A stretch of DNA of 64,000 bases from Akebia trifoliata (GCA_017979445.1 CM030705.1:17005040-17069039); one strand, 5' to 3'; shown: positions 11,348 through 22,953, counted from the first letter of the stretch. The notes: generated by a model from the sequence alone, not told the origin. Translations and numbers: made by a program.

Positions 11348-12060
11348 CATTTTACCCATATTATTGGAGACCATAACTTGAAGCTCGACACCACCCTCTT
11401 AGAAAAAACCAAAACGATTATCAAAGCGGGCATTGAGGAAGTTATGAGTGCTTCCACTGTCATTCAAAATTGTGATCAATTTGTGTGAGGAGTGGGGAAC
11501 CAACTAGAGCATAGAGAGATCTCAAGACCTTGTCGATCGATCAATACAATCTATTAGATAAAACTGTTGTGCCTTACGTTTGTGTCCAAGCATGTAGGTT
11601 TTGTTCCAGCTGTATCAGACTCCCCTTTTTCCCCTTTGGTCTGTCATTTCGTCTTTGGTAAGCCGTTTGAAAGTTCATGGTAAAGATGATTTTTCATGAT
11701 TGGCTTGTGCAACGAGTGTGACAGGTCGTTAGATTTTGACATCCAAACAAATTTCATCCTTCAAGCCACTGATTAACCAACTGACCAAATGGTTTTTTGA
11801 GATACCCAATGTGCAATTGGAGAGGTGTTTAAATGTAGCTTGATAATCATGGAGATGACGGATCTGTCTATGCTATGTGAGATCACCAATATGGTCTTCA
11901 AAATTGGTTGGGCCAAAACGTGTTGGAAAAGCTTATCTGAATGTTACCAAGATATGATTCCTATATTCTTTCAGATCCATTGGTACCATAGCATAGTGTC
12001 TCCTTCTTGTTAAACCACGATTTTGGAGGTCGGCCAACAGGACTTTATGTTCTAGTTTGA
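11348..12060 (-). pseudogene. Chromovirus-like gypsy gag and protease relic
   Basis: On the minus strand, gag homology begins near 12030 with TMLWYQWI. It continues PTNFEDHIGDLT and DYQATFKHLSNCTLGIS..LVSWLISGLKDEI, the RFG..FEDP-GEL-KL..EYQ-FE-LSN..FISGLK-EI pattern of chromovirus gag. At 11353-11475 it reads ITILNDSGSTHNFLNARF, a retropepsin with the DSG active site, then VELQVMVSNNMGKM. Stops interrupt both parts. The protease is split at 11348 by C1 and resumes at 3963 leftwards. Confidence 0.8.
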
Positions 12061-12071
12061 GTAGATTTTAT

Positions 12072-12826
12072 TGTTGGAAAAAATTTGAAGATTTTTCTAG
12101 ATTTTGTAACCAAGTAGGTCTATTTGAATTGTGATTTAAGTGGGTCCCATATTTTATTTGAGGTGGGATCACTTGGGATATTATTATTCTCATTGAAGAG
12201 AATAATTTTATTTATTTAGTTGATAAAAATCCCTTTTGAGTGAATGAGAAATTGACTCCTAACAAACCCTACTAGCCATGATTTGTTATGTGGTTTGTAG
12301 AACTATTGAGTTTATTTGTAATACTCTTTAGTCCCATATCGGATAGGAATAAGAAATTTGTTTAGTTCTTATATAGAATTTCTTATATCACTTAAATGAA
12401 TATGAGAAAGACTTAGATTAGTCCACGCACGTCTACAAGGGGTCTATGGGTTCAAGAAGGATTTAAATCATTGGTCCAAAAATTCCTTAATGCGTGTACG
12501 CAGGAGAAGTGCAAATTTCAACAATTTGGCTTAGACCCTTATTTTTTTCAAGAGACACCATGTCTCTTAATATTCTATAAATAGGTCATTTTGAATTTAG
12601 TTTTTTGATTAAATTTTTTTTCTTATCTATTATTTTAACTTACTTGCATTCTGATTTTTCATCTGCATTCCTTGAGAATACAAATTTTACGTTTGATTAA
12701 CTAGATATATAGATTGAAGTGCTATCTCTGCATGTGTGATCGTTGTATCTTGAGAGATAATTGTTCATTGATCCATGTGCCCTAAATTGCAGGAATAAAA
12801 TTATTTTAAAGACATTATGTTCAACA
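12072..12826 (+). repeat. Possible solo LTR
   Basis: Has LTR-like termini (TGTTGGAA at the left, TTCAACA at the right) and internal promoter-like sequence: AGTCCCATATCGG near 12330 and TTCTATAAATAGG near 12574, a typical LTR TATA box on the plus strand. I found no matching target duplication and no second copy in the window, so the exact ends are uncertain. Confidence 0.4.
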
Positions 12827-13300
12827 CAAGCCTCGATCAATATTTTTGTTCGCTTCTCAGATATCTACCAAATAATATCTATAAATTAAAGAAAGTTAAT
12901 AATTAATACATCATATTATCTTATGTTTTCTTAAAAATCTAATCATCACTAGGTATGAAGGTTGAATGAGATAGATTTAAAATTGAAAAAGAGACTCCGT
13001 TGAAGATGATTGATTTTATAGGTTGACCACGATTGTTTAGCAAAAGTATCCATAGTAAGACATTTTTTAGTTTTTATTTCTAAGCAGCCCTTAGTATTTA
13101 GTAAGACTAAAAATCTTAAAAGGGAGTGGGGTGTCAGAGAGAATCATTCCTCCACTAAGTTACTAAAGAAACTGTTTCTCTTTAAAATATGGATTCCTAC
13201 GAATATCAGTACGTCACGATATTGCCTTATCCGCCGCCTTTCCCTAACCCAAGTCAAGTACGAAACTCGCAAGTCAATCTTTTTCTCCACCCTCGCGCTC
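12827..13300. other. 5' flank of the NAC gene
   Basis: No coding sequence. It presumably contains the upstream promoter of the NAC gene; nothing more specific than the TATA box was recognised. Confidence 0.4.
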
Positions 13301-13310
13301 TATAAATATA
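13301..13310 (+). promoter_or_regulatory. TATA box of the NAC gene
   Basis: TATAAATATA lies 81-90 bases upstream of the NAC start codon, preceded by a GC-rich CCCTCGCGCTC. Transcription would be expected to start near 13335, giving a leader of about 55 bases. Confidence 0.75.
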
Positions 13311-13390
13311 GTCATAACTACACAGCCAATCAATCATCACTAGAATCTTATAACTCTTCTTCTTTGTTTCTTGTCTCCTCGAAATTTTAG

Positions 13391-13976
13391 ATGGATGAAG
13401 GAAACGTTAATCTCCCTCCTGGCTTTTATTTCAATCCAACTGATGAAGAACTTGTCCTTCAATTCTTATATCCTAAAGCAGCACTCTTACCTTGTCATCC
13501 AGATGTCATACCTGATCTAGATCTTTACCCTTATGATCCTTGGGAACTTAATGGTTAGATAATCAAATTCTATTTCTTTCTTTGCACAAATTTCCAGTTT
13601 TTATAAACATGTGAAGTTCTTTGAATTATTAAACATAGTGAAATAACATTATTTAATTTCTTCTTAGGTAAGGCATTCTTGGGACGTAACCGATGGTATT
13701 TCTTCAGCCGGAAGACACCCAATCGAGTTTCGACAAATGGGTATTGGATTTCAATAGGTGTTGATGAAACAATTTTCACAAATAATAGTAAAAGAGTGGG
13801 TATGAAGAAGAATCTTGTATTCTATATCGGTGAAGCTCTGATTGGGACCAAAACCAATTGGATAATGCATGAATATCACCTTTTAGACTGTGCTACCACT
13901 AGTCGATCCTCTAAAACAAGAGGAAACCAAAAACTTGTAAGAATAACTATTTATATAAATTGGATTTCACTATATA

Positions 13977-14014
<38 letters not shown>

Positions 14015-14189
14015 ACCTTGATGTTCTTCGATATTTCTTTATCAGGATTCAAGTACGTTGGTTCTCTGCCGAGTCTTTGAGGAAAATGAAGATTCTCAAG
14101 GGAGAAACGAAGATGGAATGGAGCTTTCGTGCTTGGATGAAGTTTTCTTGTCGTTAGAGGATCTTGACGAAATAAGTTATCCGAATTAG
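13391..14189 (+). CDS. XND1: XND1/NAC104-like NAC transcription factor
   Basis: Three exons: 13391-13553, 13668-13936 and 14046-14189, all with GT-AG introns, giving 191 residues (Arabidopsis XND1 is about the same size). Exon 1 carries the NAC A subdomain (LPPGFYFNPTDEEL) followed by LLPCHPDVIPDLDLYPYDPW, which is characteristic of this clade. Exon 2 has WYFFSRKT, NGYWISIGVDE and TNWIMHEYHL. Exon 3 has VLCRVFEEN and ends with the clade-specific tail ELSCLDEVFLSLEDLDEIS. XND1 is known as a nuclear regulator that represses secondary wall formation and programmed cell death in xylem vessels. Odd points: the usual PPGFRFYP reads PPGFYFNP, losing a conserved Arg, and the second intron holds a (TA)n run. 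The protein otherwise looks intact; whether the changes affect DNA binding is open. Confidence 0.9.
13971..14012. repeat. (TA)n microsatellite in NAC intron 2
   Basis: A nearly pure TA run of about 40 bases within the 109-bp second intron, likely length-polymorphic. Confidence 0.9.
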
Positions 14190-14660
14190 ATTTGAAAAAA
14201 GAAATATCGAAATCTCAATCAACTATCATGATCCTCTTATCCAAGTGTAATGTTGAAGTTATCATCATATGTCATGGTGTAGAGAAATTGAAAGATCTTT
14301 AAATGAAATCCTTTTATTCTCTTTCAGTCTAATTGAGATTTTAGCATGCTTGGCTTATGGTGGGGGGAGTAAGGATAAACTTTGGCAAGAGGTGGAGCCC
14401 AAGCAGCACTGGTAGGTTGTCTGTGCTTAAGCATTGTTATTGGCTTTTAGCTTTTCTGCCTTCATGGTCTATGGTGGTTGTGTGGCTGTCTTGCCTCAGA
14501 AAGCTAAGGAACTAAATATTTTATAAAGGTAGCTGCTTAGGCTAGCATTTTGTCATGTATTATGTAAGCAGCACCCACGCGTGTGGTAAGGCTCTCATGT
14601 GTTCGTGACAAGAAGAGCCCCACTTGTAGTAGGGAGCTTAGGTCAGGTTGAGTGAGAAAT
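14190..14660. other. 3' flank of NAC gene, no gene seen
   Basis: Noncoding; presumably includes the NAC 3' UTR. No repeats or coding remnants recognised. Confidence 0.4.
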
Positions 14661-14663
14661 TTT

Positions 14664-15004
14664 TTGTTCATATGAAACTATAATCCAATATTTCACATAG
14701 TCAATCGCAGGATGCCATATGTATTGAAAAACATTCTTAATTTACAAAAGAATAATGTGGAGTGACCTCAAGATTGACCGCAATTCACACTTTGCTAATG
14801 TGGATGTGTGTTTAACCATATATGGACATACAAGTGAAAAGCATCTATTGTTTTGTGTGTACCTCCACGTCAACAAAGTGTGAATTAAGGTCAATCTTGA
14901 GGTTACTCCAGCACAACTCTTTATAAAAATACCAACTTTTAATATACGTGACGTCCTGCGATTGGTTATATGAAACATCATATTGACTTTTATGTGAACA
15001 AACA
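14664..15004. mobile_element. Inverted-repeat MITE
   Basis: The left arm (14664-14803) and right arm (14868-15004) are inverted copies of each other. Outer ends are TTGTTCATATGAAA / TTGTTCACATAAAA, the middle shares CAATCGCAGGA, and the inner arms share ACCTCAAGATTGACC and AATTCACACTTTG. The spacer is about 65 bases. A foldback structure without coding capacity. A target duplication could not be fixed. Confidence 0.75.
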
Positions 15005-15208
15005 ATATATCGGGTTGGGTTGGTGGATGGTGCATGGGGAGGCAAGGAAGCTTGAGGACAATTCAAGCTTGAGCTTAAAAAGGCTAATTCAAGAAGCCCC
15101 AATTCTCTCTCACTTGACTATATTTGCCTAGAAGTTGGCCATGTGAGACAACTTTTATATATATGATGAGTCGTGGTAATCTAACTCAAAAAAACATAAG
15201 CACGGGAC

Positions 15209-15287
15209 GTGGCAAGTGCACAGAACCATAGATCTTTTTCTACGGAATGCACAAGGAAAAAGATCTATGATTTTGTGCACTTGCCAC
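15209..15287. repeat. Near-perfect 32-bp stem hairpin
   Basis: The arm 15209-15240 (GTGGCAAGTGCACAGAACCA...) pairs with 15256-15287 over 32 positions with one mismatch and one G:U, separated by a 15-base loop. It lies just left of a duplicated segment. It may be a tiny MITE or a small-RNA precursor-like fold; nothing in the sequence decides. Confidence 0.8.
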
Positions 15288-15295
15288 TTCAACCG

Positions 15296-15738
15296 CATAT
15301 ATTTTTCAAGTCATTTTATCATTAGTCATATATAATAAACATGTGGTTTGAGGCGATTGGTCCAAGTGGAGATTTTATGCTCCATTTCTATGCTTCAGTA
15401 AGTAGTCATAGGGTATGTAAATCATATGATATAGTGTGAAATCCAGAAGATATGTCATGTAGCTTTGGTCCCTAGATGATGTGAAAAAAAGGTAGATTTC
15501 CATAATCGTAAGCTCATGTAGCCTGAGACTGGCCGGTCATGTGATCAATCAAAACCATTTGGGTACGACAAACAACTATTAGAAGCCGGATATTTGATGA
15601 GTTTGATAAACTAATTGGATTAAATTGGTGAAATCCTTCGTACATGGCCGTTAGAGCAATGATCTTAAGCTCTAATGAGAGCCCGGTCTTTCTATTTTTA
15701 CAAGTTGTACTTTTTTCCCCTCTTTTTGGGTAGGCTTG
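15296..15738. repeat. Direct duplication, copy A
   Basis: Starts CATATATTTTTCAAGTC and ends TTTTTGGGTAGGCTTG. About 90% similar by eye to 15895-16347, with offset 599 to 609 bases. Noncoding. Confidence 0.88.
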
Positions 15739-15894
15739 GGAAAATAGTAGTTAGTAGATTAAAGTGGGTTTTCAACCTAGGTTGTGACATCAACACCCAC
15801 ACAGTTTAACCAATTTAGCAAGGAGACACCTTACAATTTGTGATTTCCCTCCCCCCTCCCCCCGCCCCCCGCCCCACAAACCGCATACAGACCC

Positions 15895-16347
15895 CATATA
15901 TTTTTCAAGTCATTTTATCATTATTCATATATAATAAACACGTGGTTTGAGGTGATTGGTCCAATTGGAGATTTATGTCCCATTTCTATGCTTCAGTAAG
16001 TAGTCACGAAGTATGTAAATCATATGATAGTGTGAAATCCAGAAGATATGTCATGTACCATTAGTCCCTAAATGATGTGAAAAGAAGTTAGATTTCCATG
16101 ATCTTAAGCTCATGTAGCCTGAGACTGGCCGATCATGTGTATTGTAGGATCAATCAAAACCATTTGGGTACGACAAACAACTATTAGAAGCCGGATATTT
16201 GATGAGTTTGATAAACTAATTGGATTAAATTGGTGAAATTCTTTGTACATGGCCGTTAGAGCAATGATCTTAAGTTCTCATGAGAGGCCGGTCTTTTTAT
16301 TTTTTACAAGTTGTACTTTTTTGTCCCCTTCTTTTTGGGTAGGCTTG
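15895..16347. repeat. Direct duplication, copy B
   Basis: Second copy of 15296-15738. A C-rich stretch (15846-15875) precedes it, and copy B carries a 10-base insertion after GATCATGTG relative to copy A. Confidence 0.88.
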
Positions 16348-16489
16348 ACATCAGGCCATACAAGTGATTTCTATCCCCCCCCCCAAAAAAAAAATCTCCC
16401 ATAGCATAACAAGTGATATGAAATTAAAATTTTCACAGGCTCCCTTTTTAATTATATTTTTGTCAGATTTGATGTTTTACCTTAAAGCC

Positions 16490-16655
16490 ATTCTAAACTG
16501 ACTTCCTAGGACACTGAGTTAGATATTGAACTGACGTAAACGTGAGCAAAGAATTATAGATGCTTTTCCTCTGTACATGAGTAGAGAGCATATATGGCTC
16601 TTTACACAATTCCACTTCAGCTCAGCTCAGTGTCTTAGAAAATCAGTAGTTTAAC
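16490..16655. repeat. Imperfect inverted repeat, MITE-like
   Basis: CTAGGACACTGAG at about 16506 pairs with CTCAGTGTCTTAG at about 16627, flanked by further partial matches (CTAAACTGA / TCAGTAGTTTAA). Arms are about 40 bases, spacer about 75 bases. No clear target duplication. Confidence 0.5.
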
Positions 16656-16934
16656 ATTTTTTTTTTTACCTGATCAACTATCCCATAAGTGGCATTTTTA
16701 TGGAAATGCACGTACTCAAACCTCTAGATATGTGCAAATATACTTGACACAATATTTTTTAATACACAAGACTCAAAGGGAGCAACATTGGATCTGTATG
16801 AGTGCACCAAGTGCTATGACTATATTAGGCGAGTGAGCAACACTCCTAATACAAAAGTTAAATCATTTGAGCTTTTCTAGGTTTTGACAAAAATGCCAAG
16901 TGAATCTAAAAAATAAAAAAGAAAAAAAAAAAAA

Positions 16935-17018
16935 CAAAAGAAAAGATGATATTGACAATATTGGAGTCGACAAAAACAAAAGAAAAGATGATATTGACAA
17001 TATTAGAGCCGACTAGAA
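16935..17018. repeat. 42-bp tandem duplication
   Basis: Two adjacent copies of a 42-base unit starting CAAAAGAAAAGATGATATTG, differing at two positions (GGAGTC / AGAGCC). Confidence 0.9.
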
Positions 17019-17019
17019 A

Positions 17020-20000
17020 GCCTTGAGACTGAAACTTGAATTTGATTTGACATGGCGTGGTATGGTCCAGATTAGAAGATAAGCCATCAAAGGTGGTCAG
17101 ACCAAAAGGTTGTACCGCTTCAGTAGTTGATTAACATCCCCTACTTTAAAATCTTGATATACGTACAATGCCACATAGCACATCCTCTAAGCCCACCAAC
17201 TCAAGAATGTTTGGGCCACTTCTTGATGGTGTACACATTAAAATCGTGACGCCTGCACATTTCTTAAATCAAGTGAGGGTCCCAGAAGTCATCGATGAGT
17301 CCACACACATCCAAATCGGGCTTATTGATTGTGAACAGGCTTCCTAAAACTTGGGTACAAACAAATCTAAGTAATCCACACTAAATATTCACCTAATAAG
17401 CAAGTTAGCCCATGATCCAAAATCAAAATACACCAAAATGAGTTTGCCTATTAAACAAATAATATTTAAGCCAACTATGCAAAGTCCATTAATCAAGGGG
17501 TATAATTGGAAAGACACTCTCATTCTAAGTCTATAAATACTACAATTTAGGTCTTTGATTAGAGACTGGATCATTTTTTCTTAGAAGACAGAAACACTTT
17601 TTCTAGTAAAAGGAACTCCGAAGCTCTTCTCCACAAAATATGCAAGGTTCTTCAATAGAAACTTGGACTCCAAATCTAAAGAAAATCAAGACCCTCTTCA
17701 AAAGCAATTAAATCCTTCTCGGCCTGTCAAGTGAAAAGTCCAAAGATACTAGGTTATTTACAAAATCACAAAACCTTTATAGAAGATCAAATTAAAACTT
17801 ACATCCGATTTCCTACGTGTCTCAAAAAACCTTTTCAATTGGTCAAGAATGAAGCCCGAGATAAGAAAGCTATTCATCATTTTCATTGTATTTGACCATT
17901 AATCAGAGGAGAACACTCTGTTGAGTGAATGTATTTATATTCTTATCACTATCGTCATTAAAAATAGTGAAATCATTTGTCATTTTATTTTATGTATCTC
18001 GAGGTAGATAGAAAAATTTATTACTGACAAATAGATCTACAAATAAAAAAATTAACCCCTTTAGTGAACTAGAATGTAAGAACAAGATGAAAATCCCATT
18101 TTCAAGAGCCAACATGCCGTGCAAGTGTTCTTCCTCTCTTTGCCCTCCCATCAAAATAGTGAGATGATGGTTACTCATGGGGTATTTCTTCCTCATTGTC
18201 TTTAGTTCTTTAGTTTGGAGTCTCAACTCCCAATTTTGGGGTACTACTCCTCCAATGAACCAAGGCAACCAAAACCTCAAATAATCCAAGAGAAAGTAAA
18301 GAGAATGAGAATCAAGCAAGAGCTTGAGTTCTTTTTCCCTTGTTCTCACCACAAGGATGATGGATCCAAATCCACTATCTCAATGTGATGAGGTGATTAT
18401 GATCTTATCTTATGAAGCATAAAAGAAAAGAAGCTAAAAATAATTTTGTGGTTTTTGATCCATCAATTACAAACAAAATAAATCATAGAACACAAAAATA
18501 GTTTGAGATACACTTGGACATAATTGCTCCTAAGCTTTTATCCATCAAACAAAAGGAGTTTTTATTTTTTTATTTTATTTTATTTTATTTTATTTTTTAA
18601 CTTCTACAAAACTCCCCTATTTATAGAATTATATGGAAGTTTGTTGCATAATAAAAAATAAAATTATAAAAGTGCCCTTAATTAAAATAGAAAAACCCCC
18701 TGCCATTCGCTAAGTCATTCGCTTGTGTTCTTGTTTTCCCTTTTTTTTTTTCTTTTGAATTTCCCCAAATATATGTTTTTCTTTTCTTCTTGCTTGGTTG
18801 TACTCTTTTTTTTATTTTATAAATATGTATACTAAATTTGTGTCTATTTTAGATACCAAATGATGTAAGACCATGGTACTATACAACATAAAGTCCCATT
18901 GATGCTTGCTTATTAGAGAGGAGCTTAGGGGTAAGCATTAGACCAAAATTACTACCATTGAAAGAGGAGGAAACATATCTATGATGGAAGCAAGTCCAAA
19001 TCTATAATCCTGAAGTTGGAGAAGCGTATGGTCATTCGCTATGTAAGCAAATGGGCGTTCGTAGGGAAAACTTGTATCCCAAAGATATTTGAAAAGACTT
19101 TAAAAAGAGGAAAACGTTCACAATGCCCTCTTTACATTGTAAAAACTCTCAACTCTCTGAACTTCTTCTCTCTAAGCCTTTTCAAGTCAAAAAATAGTCA
19201 ACCTTGCACAGACTAATCAATTTAAAGCAAACAAGTAGCCAAAAATTATTAGATAAACTTTTAGAAGCCATTGCCTTTGCATTTGCTTGAACTTTAATTG
19301 GTTTGTTGTTGTTGTTGTGTGGGTTATGTTGGATTTTCATGAACATAATTAGGTATAGGGTCATGTAATAGTAACAACGTGGTTTATTTTGGGTGAAAAT
19401 GGAGAGTAAATGGGTCAAAGAACCTTGAAACTTGGAGAATCAGAGACCTGAAAATATGAAACATAGGGCTTCAAAACAGAAGCCTTAAAGTAGATATTAG
19501 ATCCCTAGACCCATTAGAAAGTATTTGAGGCCAAAAAATGATAAGAATATATGTAATGATTTGAAAATTTTAATGCACATCTCGAGGAAAGAATTGTAGA
19601 TTTTGATGTTGATTTAAGAGTATGGGTCCTTAATTTCAAATATTTGAGGTAAACTAACTTCATCAATAGATTCAAAAGGATCAAAAAACATACTTTAGCA
19701 TGTTTTAGTTAGAAGTTGAACAAAAAAATTATTGAATCCTCGAGTTTCATGTCAACTTTTATCTAATAGGTAATAAGTTAATTTAGAGACATAATTTGAG
19801 CAAGATGATTTCACCATTCATGTCAAAAAATCACTTAAAATAAAATATAAGAATGTTCGAATTGACATTCGGGAAGAACAATTTTCGAAATAACTTTTAC
19901 ATCCCTACTTAAGTATAAATATCAAAAGCCTAAAGAAAAATCTAATTTTTTTTATTCTTCTCTCTAAATAAAACTCAACTCATTTTTTCGCGAAGTTTGC

Positions 20001-20760
20001 AACTCAGATCTACGTCAAACTAGAAAATCCAAACTTTCCCATAAGAAGAAAAGTTGAACACGTCGTCGAGGACTACGCTTAGACACAAAGATTTTCAATT
20101 TTCGTCGAAAGAAAAAATTCTATGATTGGTCGGAGGCGATTCTAAACTTTGTTCAACTATCGAAAATAGTTTGAGGTAGGATGCCTTCCTTTCTACCCTC
20201 TAGTTATATGCAAATTTCATAGAAAAATATACTTAGTCTTAAAAATTTTGATTGTTCTTCCAATTATTGATCATTTCATTAAATTCATGTATGGTTGAAT
20301 GGATTGAATCATCTTTGCGTAGTTATTTTCAATTGATTTTGGTTCATTATAAGTTATCTAAATCTTTTATAAGTTGTGTAATGTTTTATAAATTAATGGA
20401 TATATTTTTTATCAATTTTGGACGAGTTTTGGTAAAACAAATATGAAAAAAAAAGAGAAATTTTTTTCAAGTTCTTGAGTTACTATCCTTCAAGAAGGCT
20501 CTACCTCAATGTTGTATAGCTTAATACCTACAAGACATAGTTGCATAATGCTTGTCTCTGTCCCCAAAAGAGAAATTCTCTACTGCTCTTAAGGTAAACT
20601 GTAGTCGTTCAACATTCTTCTCTTTACAATAGGAAAAGGTGAATTTCGAGTATCTACTCTTCAACTTAACAAATCTCTGTATTTTATCACTTAGGACAGA
20701 GTATGTTTGTCGAACTCTTCCCTTTGTTTGTTAAGATAAAAGAGAGTTGCGAGGACCGAA
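17020..20760. other. Noncoding, likely degraded LTR-type sequence
   Basis: No gene supported. Plus-strand TATA-like promoters with pyrimidine-rich leaders occur at about 17532 (TCTATAAATACTAC) and 19911 (AGTATAAATATC), as in retroelement LTRs or leaders, and a (TTTTA)n run lies at 18558-18600. Open frames here, such as the 120-codon one at 17990-18352 on the minus strand, resemble no family. The right part (20460-20760) may be the far 3' end of gypsy element G1. Confidence 0.35.
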
Positions 20761-20799
20761 CTCTTGGAAGAGTCCAACTCAATGCTATATTACTTGTGT

Positions 20800-21640
20800 T
20801 AGAGTAAGGTCTTGACTAGCTTCTTACTTTACCAAATAAGGCAAAGATGACCCATGTAGGCATGGACCCAAGTGGGGTCCATCTTTAGTACTATTGTACT
20901 CATGGCAGAGTAGGGCCCTAACCAGCTTCTTACCTTACCAATTAAGGTAGAGAAGACCTACGTAGGCTTGGATCCAAGCGAGATCCATCTTTAGTGTTCT
21001 TGAACTCGTGATAGATTAAGACCCTGATCAGCTTCTTATCCTACCAATTAGGTAGAGAAGACCCACGCAGGCTCTGACGCAAGTGGGATCTTTTAGTACT
21101 ATATTACTCATGTTAGAATTGAGTCCTAACCAACTTCTTACCTTGCCAATTAAGGCAGAGAAGACCCACGTAGGCCCAAATCAACGTAGGATCCACCTTT
21201 AGTGTTAAATTACTCTCATCAAAGTAGGGGCCTCAACTAGCTTCTTACCTTGCCAGTTAAGGAAGAGAAGACCCAGATCTAGGTGGAATCCAAATTTAGT
21301 GCTAAATTAATCTCGTAAGAGTAGGGCTCCGACTAACTTCTTACCTTGTCAATTAAGGTAAAAAAGACCCACGTAAGCCCTAATCTAGGTATGATCCAAA
21401 TTTAGTGCTAAATTACTTTCATTAGAGTAAGGCCTCAACTAACTTCTTACCTACTAGTTAAGGTAGAGAAGACCCACATAGGCTCGGATCCAGGTGGGAT
21501 CCAAATTTAGTGCTAAATTACTTTTGTTAAAGTAGGACCCCGACTAGCTTCTTACCCTACCAATTAAGGTAAAGAAGACCCACGTAGGCCTGGATCCATG
21601 TGGGATCCTATTTTAGTGCTAAATTCATGCCTAGGCTACT
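20800..21640 (-). repeat. Tandem array of ~105-bp units in G1 3' region
   Basis: Eight units with spacing 97-107 bases. Each contains a variant of AGCTTCTTACCTTACCAATTAAGG followed by AGAAGACCCACGTAGGC. The array lies between the integrase end and the expected 3' LTR. Two units of the same repeat sit at the same place in G2 (56226-56400, opposite strand). Confidence 0.9.
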
Positions 21641-21978
21641 AGCAATCAGAAAATATTTATTTATCGATAATATCTTTTCAGGTTACATGTACTCCACGGT
21701 CTAGGTAGCTCTTGACTGGTCATTGTAATAAAGTAATATACTCATTTCTAGCCTATTCTTGTTACTTTGTATGGCCCTTTCCAGTTAGGACTCAACTTTT
21801 CACTGTTCTGCTCTTTTGTATTTTAGAATACACTTCGGAGCACTAGGTTTCATTCTTTGAATTGCTTGTGGCGGAGTCTCTTATTGAAGTAACTTTGCAG
21901 CTTCTGATGATAACTCTCTAGTCTTATCAGTACTATTTCACGTTTCTCTTCCAACAAATCCAATTCTACGATTAACTG

Positions 21979-22926
21979 CTAGTTGTTCTGGTCAGTCTGC
22001 ACTACTCTTGATCTTATTGTTGGGAAACTATTTTCTATTGGTACCGCCTTCATTCCATAGGCTATAGTGAATAAAGACATCCTTATGGAGGCACTAGCAG
22101 TTGTTCTATAGGCCCACAGTACGCCATGCAAGACCATTGTCCATCTTTCATTTGCTTCTCTCAGCCTTTTCTTTAGTATGTCTATTAACACTTTGTTTAT
22201 TGTTTTAGCTTGTCCGTTGCTCTATAAATACTGTGACGTGGAGAATAACTACGTTATCCCATGCTCTTTGTAAAAAATTTTAATCTGCTTTCGTATAAAT
22301 TGTATCTTATTATCTGGGACTATTACGTGTGGCAGGCTAAATCAGCAAATTATGTTTTCCCATTTGAACTTCTAAACTTCCTGCTGATATATTCTAGCTA
22401 GGGGAACACTTCTGTCCACTTGATAAAGTAATCTGTCGTCATTAGCAAAAAAGTTAGATTACCTGGTGCCCTAGGTAACGGGCCTACTAGATCAATTCTC
22501 CATTATGCAAACGATCAAGGGCTGATGAGGGAATTAAGCTATAATGCTGGCTTTCAAATTATTCTCATGTCTTTGACAATTGTCATAATGCTTGATGTGT
22601 AGAACTGCATCTTTTTGCAAATATGGCCAGAAATGCCTTTAGGAGAGCATTTTGTGGGCCAAAGACCTTGTCCCTGAATGATTCCTACAATTTTCTTCGT
22701 GGATTTCACTCAACACATCATTTGCCTTTTCTAGCGTTAAGTAACGTAGGAGTGGCCCTCCTATTGACTTCCTATACGGTTTTCCATCCAGAATAATGTA
22801 TTTTTCTGTCCTGTTCTTTATGTGTCTTGCCTTTTTTGAATCATCAGGCAACACTCCTAACTGTAGGAAGGTGAAAATCGAGCTCATCCACTCTTGACCT
22901 TTTACTACAACTATCACTCTTACCAA
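21979..22926 (-). pseudogene. G1 integrase
   Basis: The segment 22639-22926 encodes LRYLTLEKANDVLSEIHEENCRNHSGTRSL, the zinc-binding HHCC start. About 22200-22560 holds the decayed DDE core. The segment 21979-22191 encodes RWTMVLHGVLWAYRTTASASIRMS and PIENSFPTIRS, the conserved end of gypsy integrase. It is broken by several stops and frameshifts. The same region in G2 is at 54950-55960. Confidence 0.85.
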
Positions 22927-22953
22927 TTTTGATTATTCTATCGCAGGTTTTTC

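Noticed and set aside
12067..12831. Target-site duplication for the possible solo LTR
   Set aside because: Flanking pentamers TTTAT and CAAGC differ; a coincident TTATGTTC near both sides does not fit TG..CA ends.
17500..17990. Endogenous pararetrovirus promoter/leader
   Set aside because: A TATA box and CT-rich leader alone are also usual in LTRs; no viral coding domain was seen nearby.
17990..18352. 120-codon minus-strand frame
   Set aside because: No family resemblance, low-complexity Leu/Phe composition and an LTR-like surrounding.
20800..21640. CRISPR-like repeat array
   Set aside because: Units are contiguous ~105-base tandem copies without unique spacers, in a plant retrotransposon.
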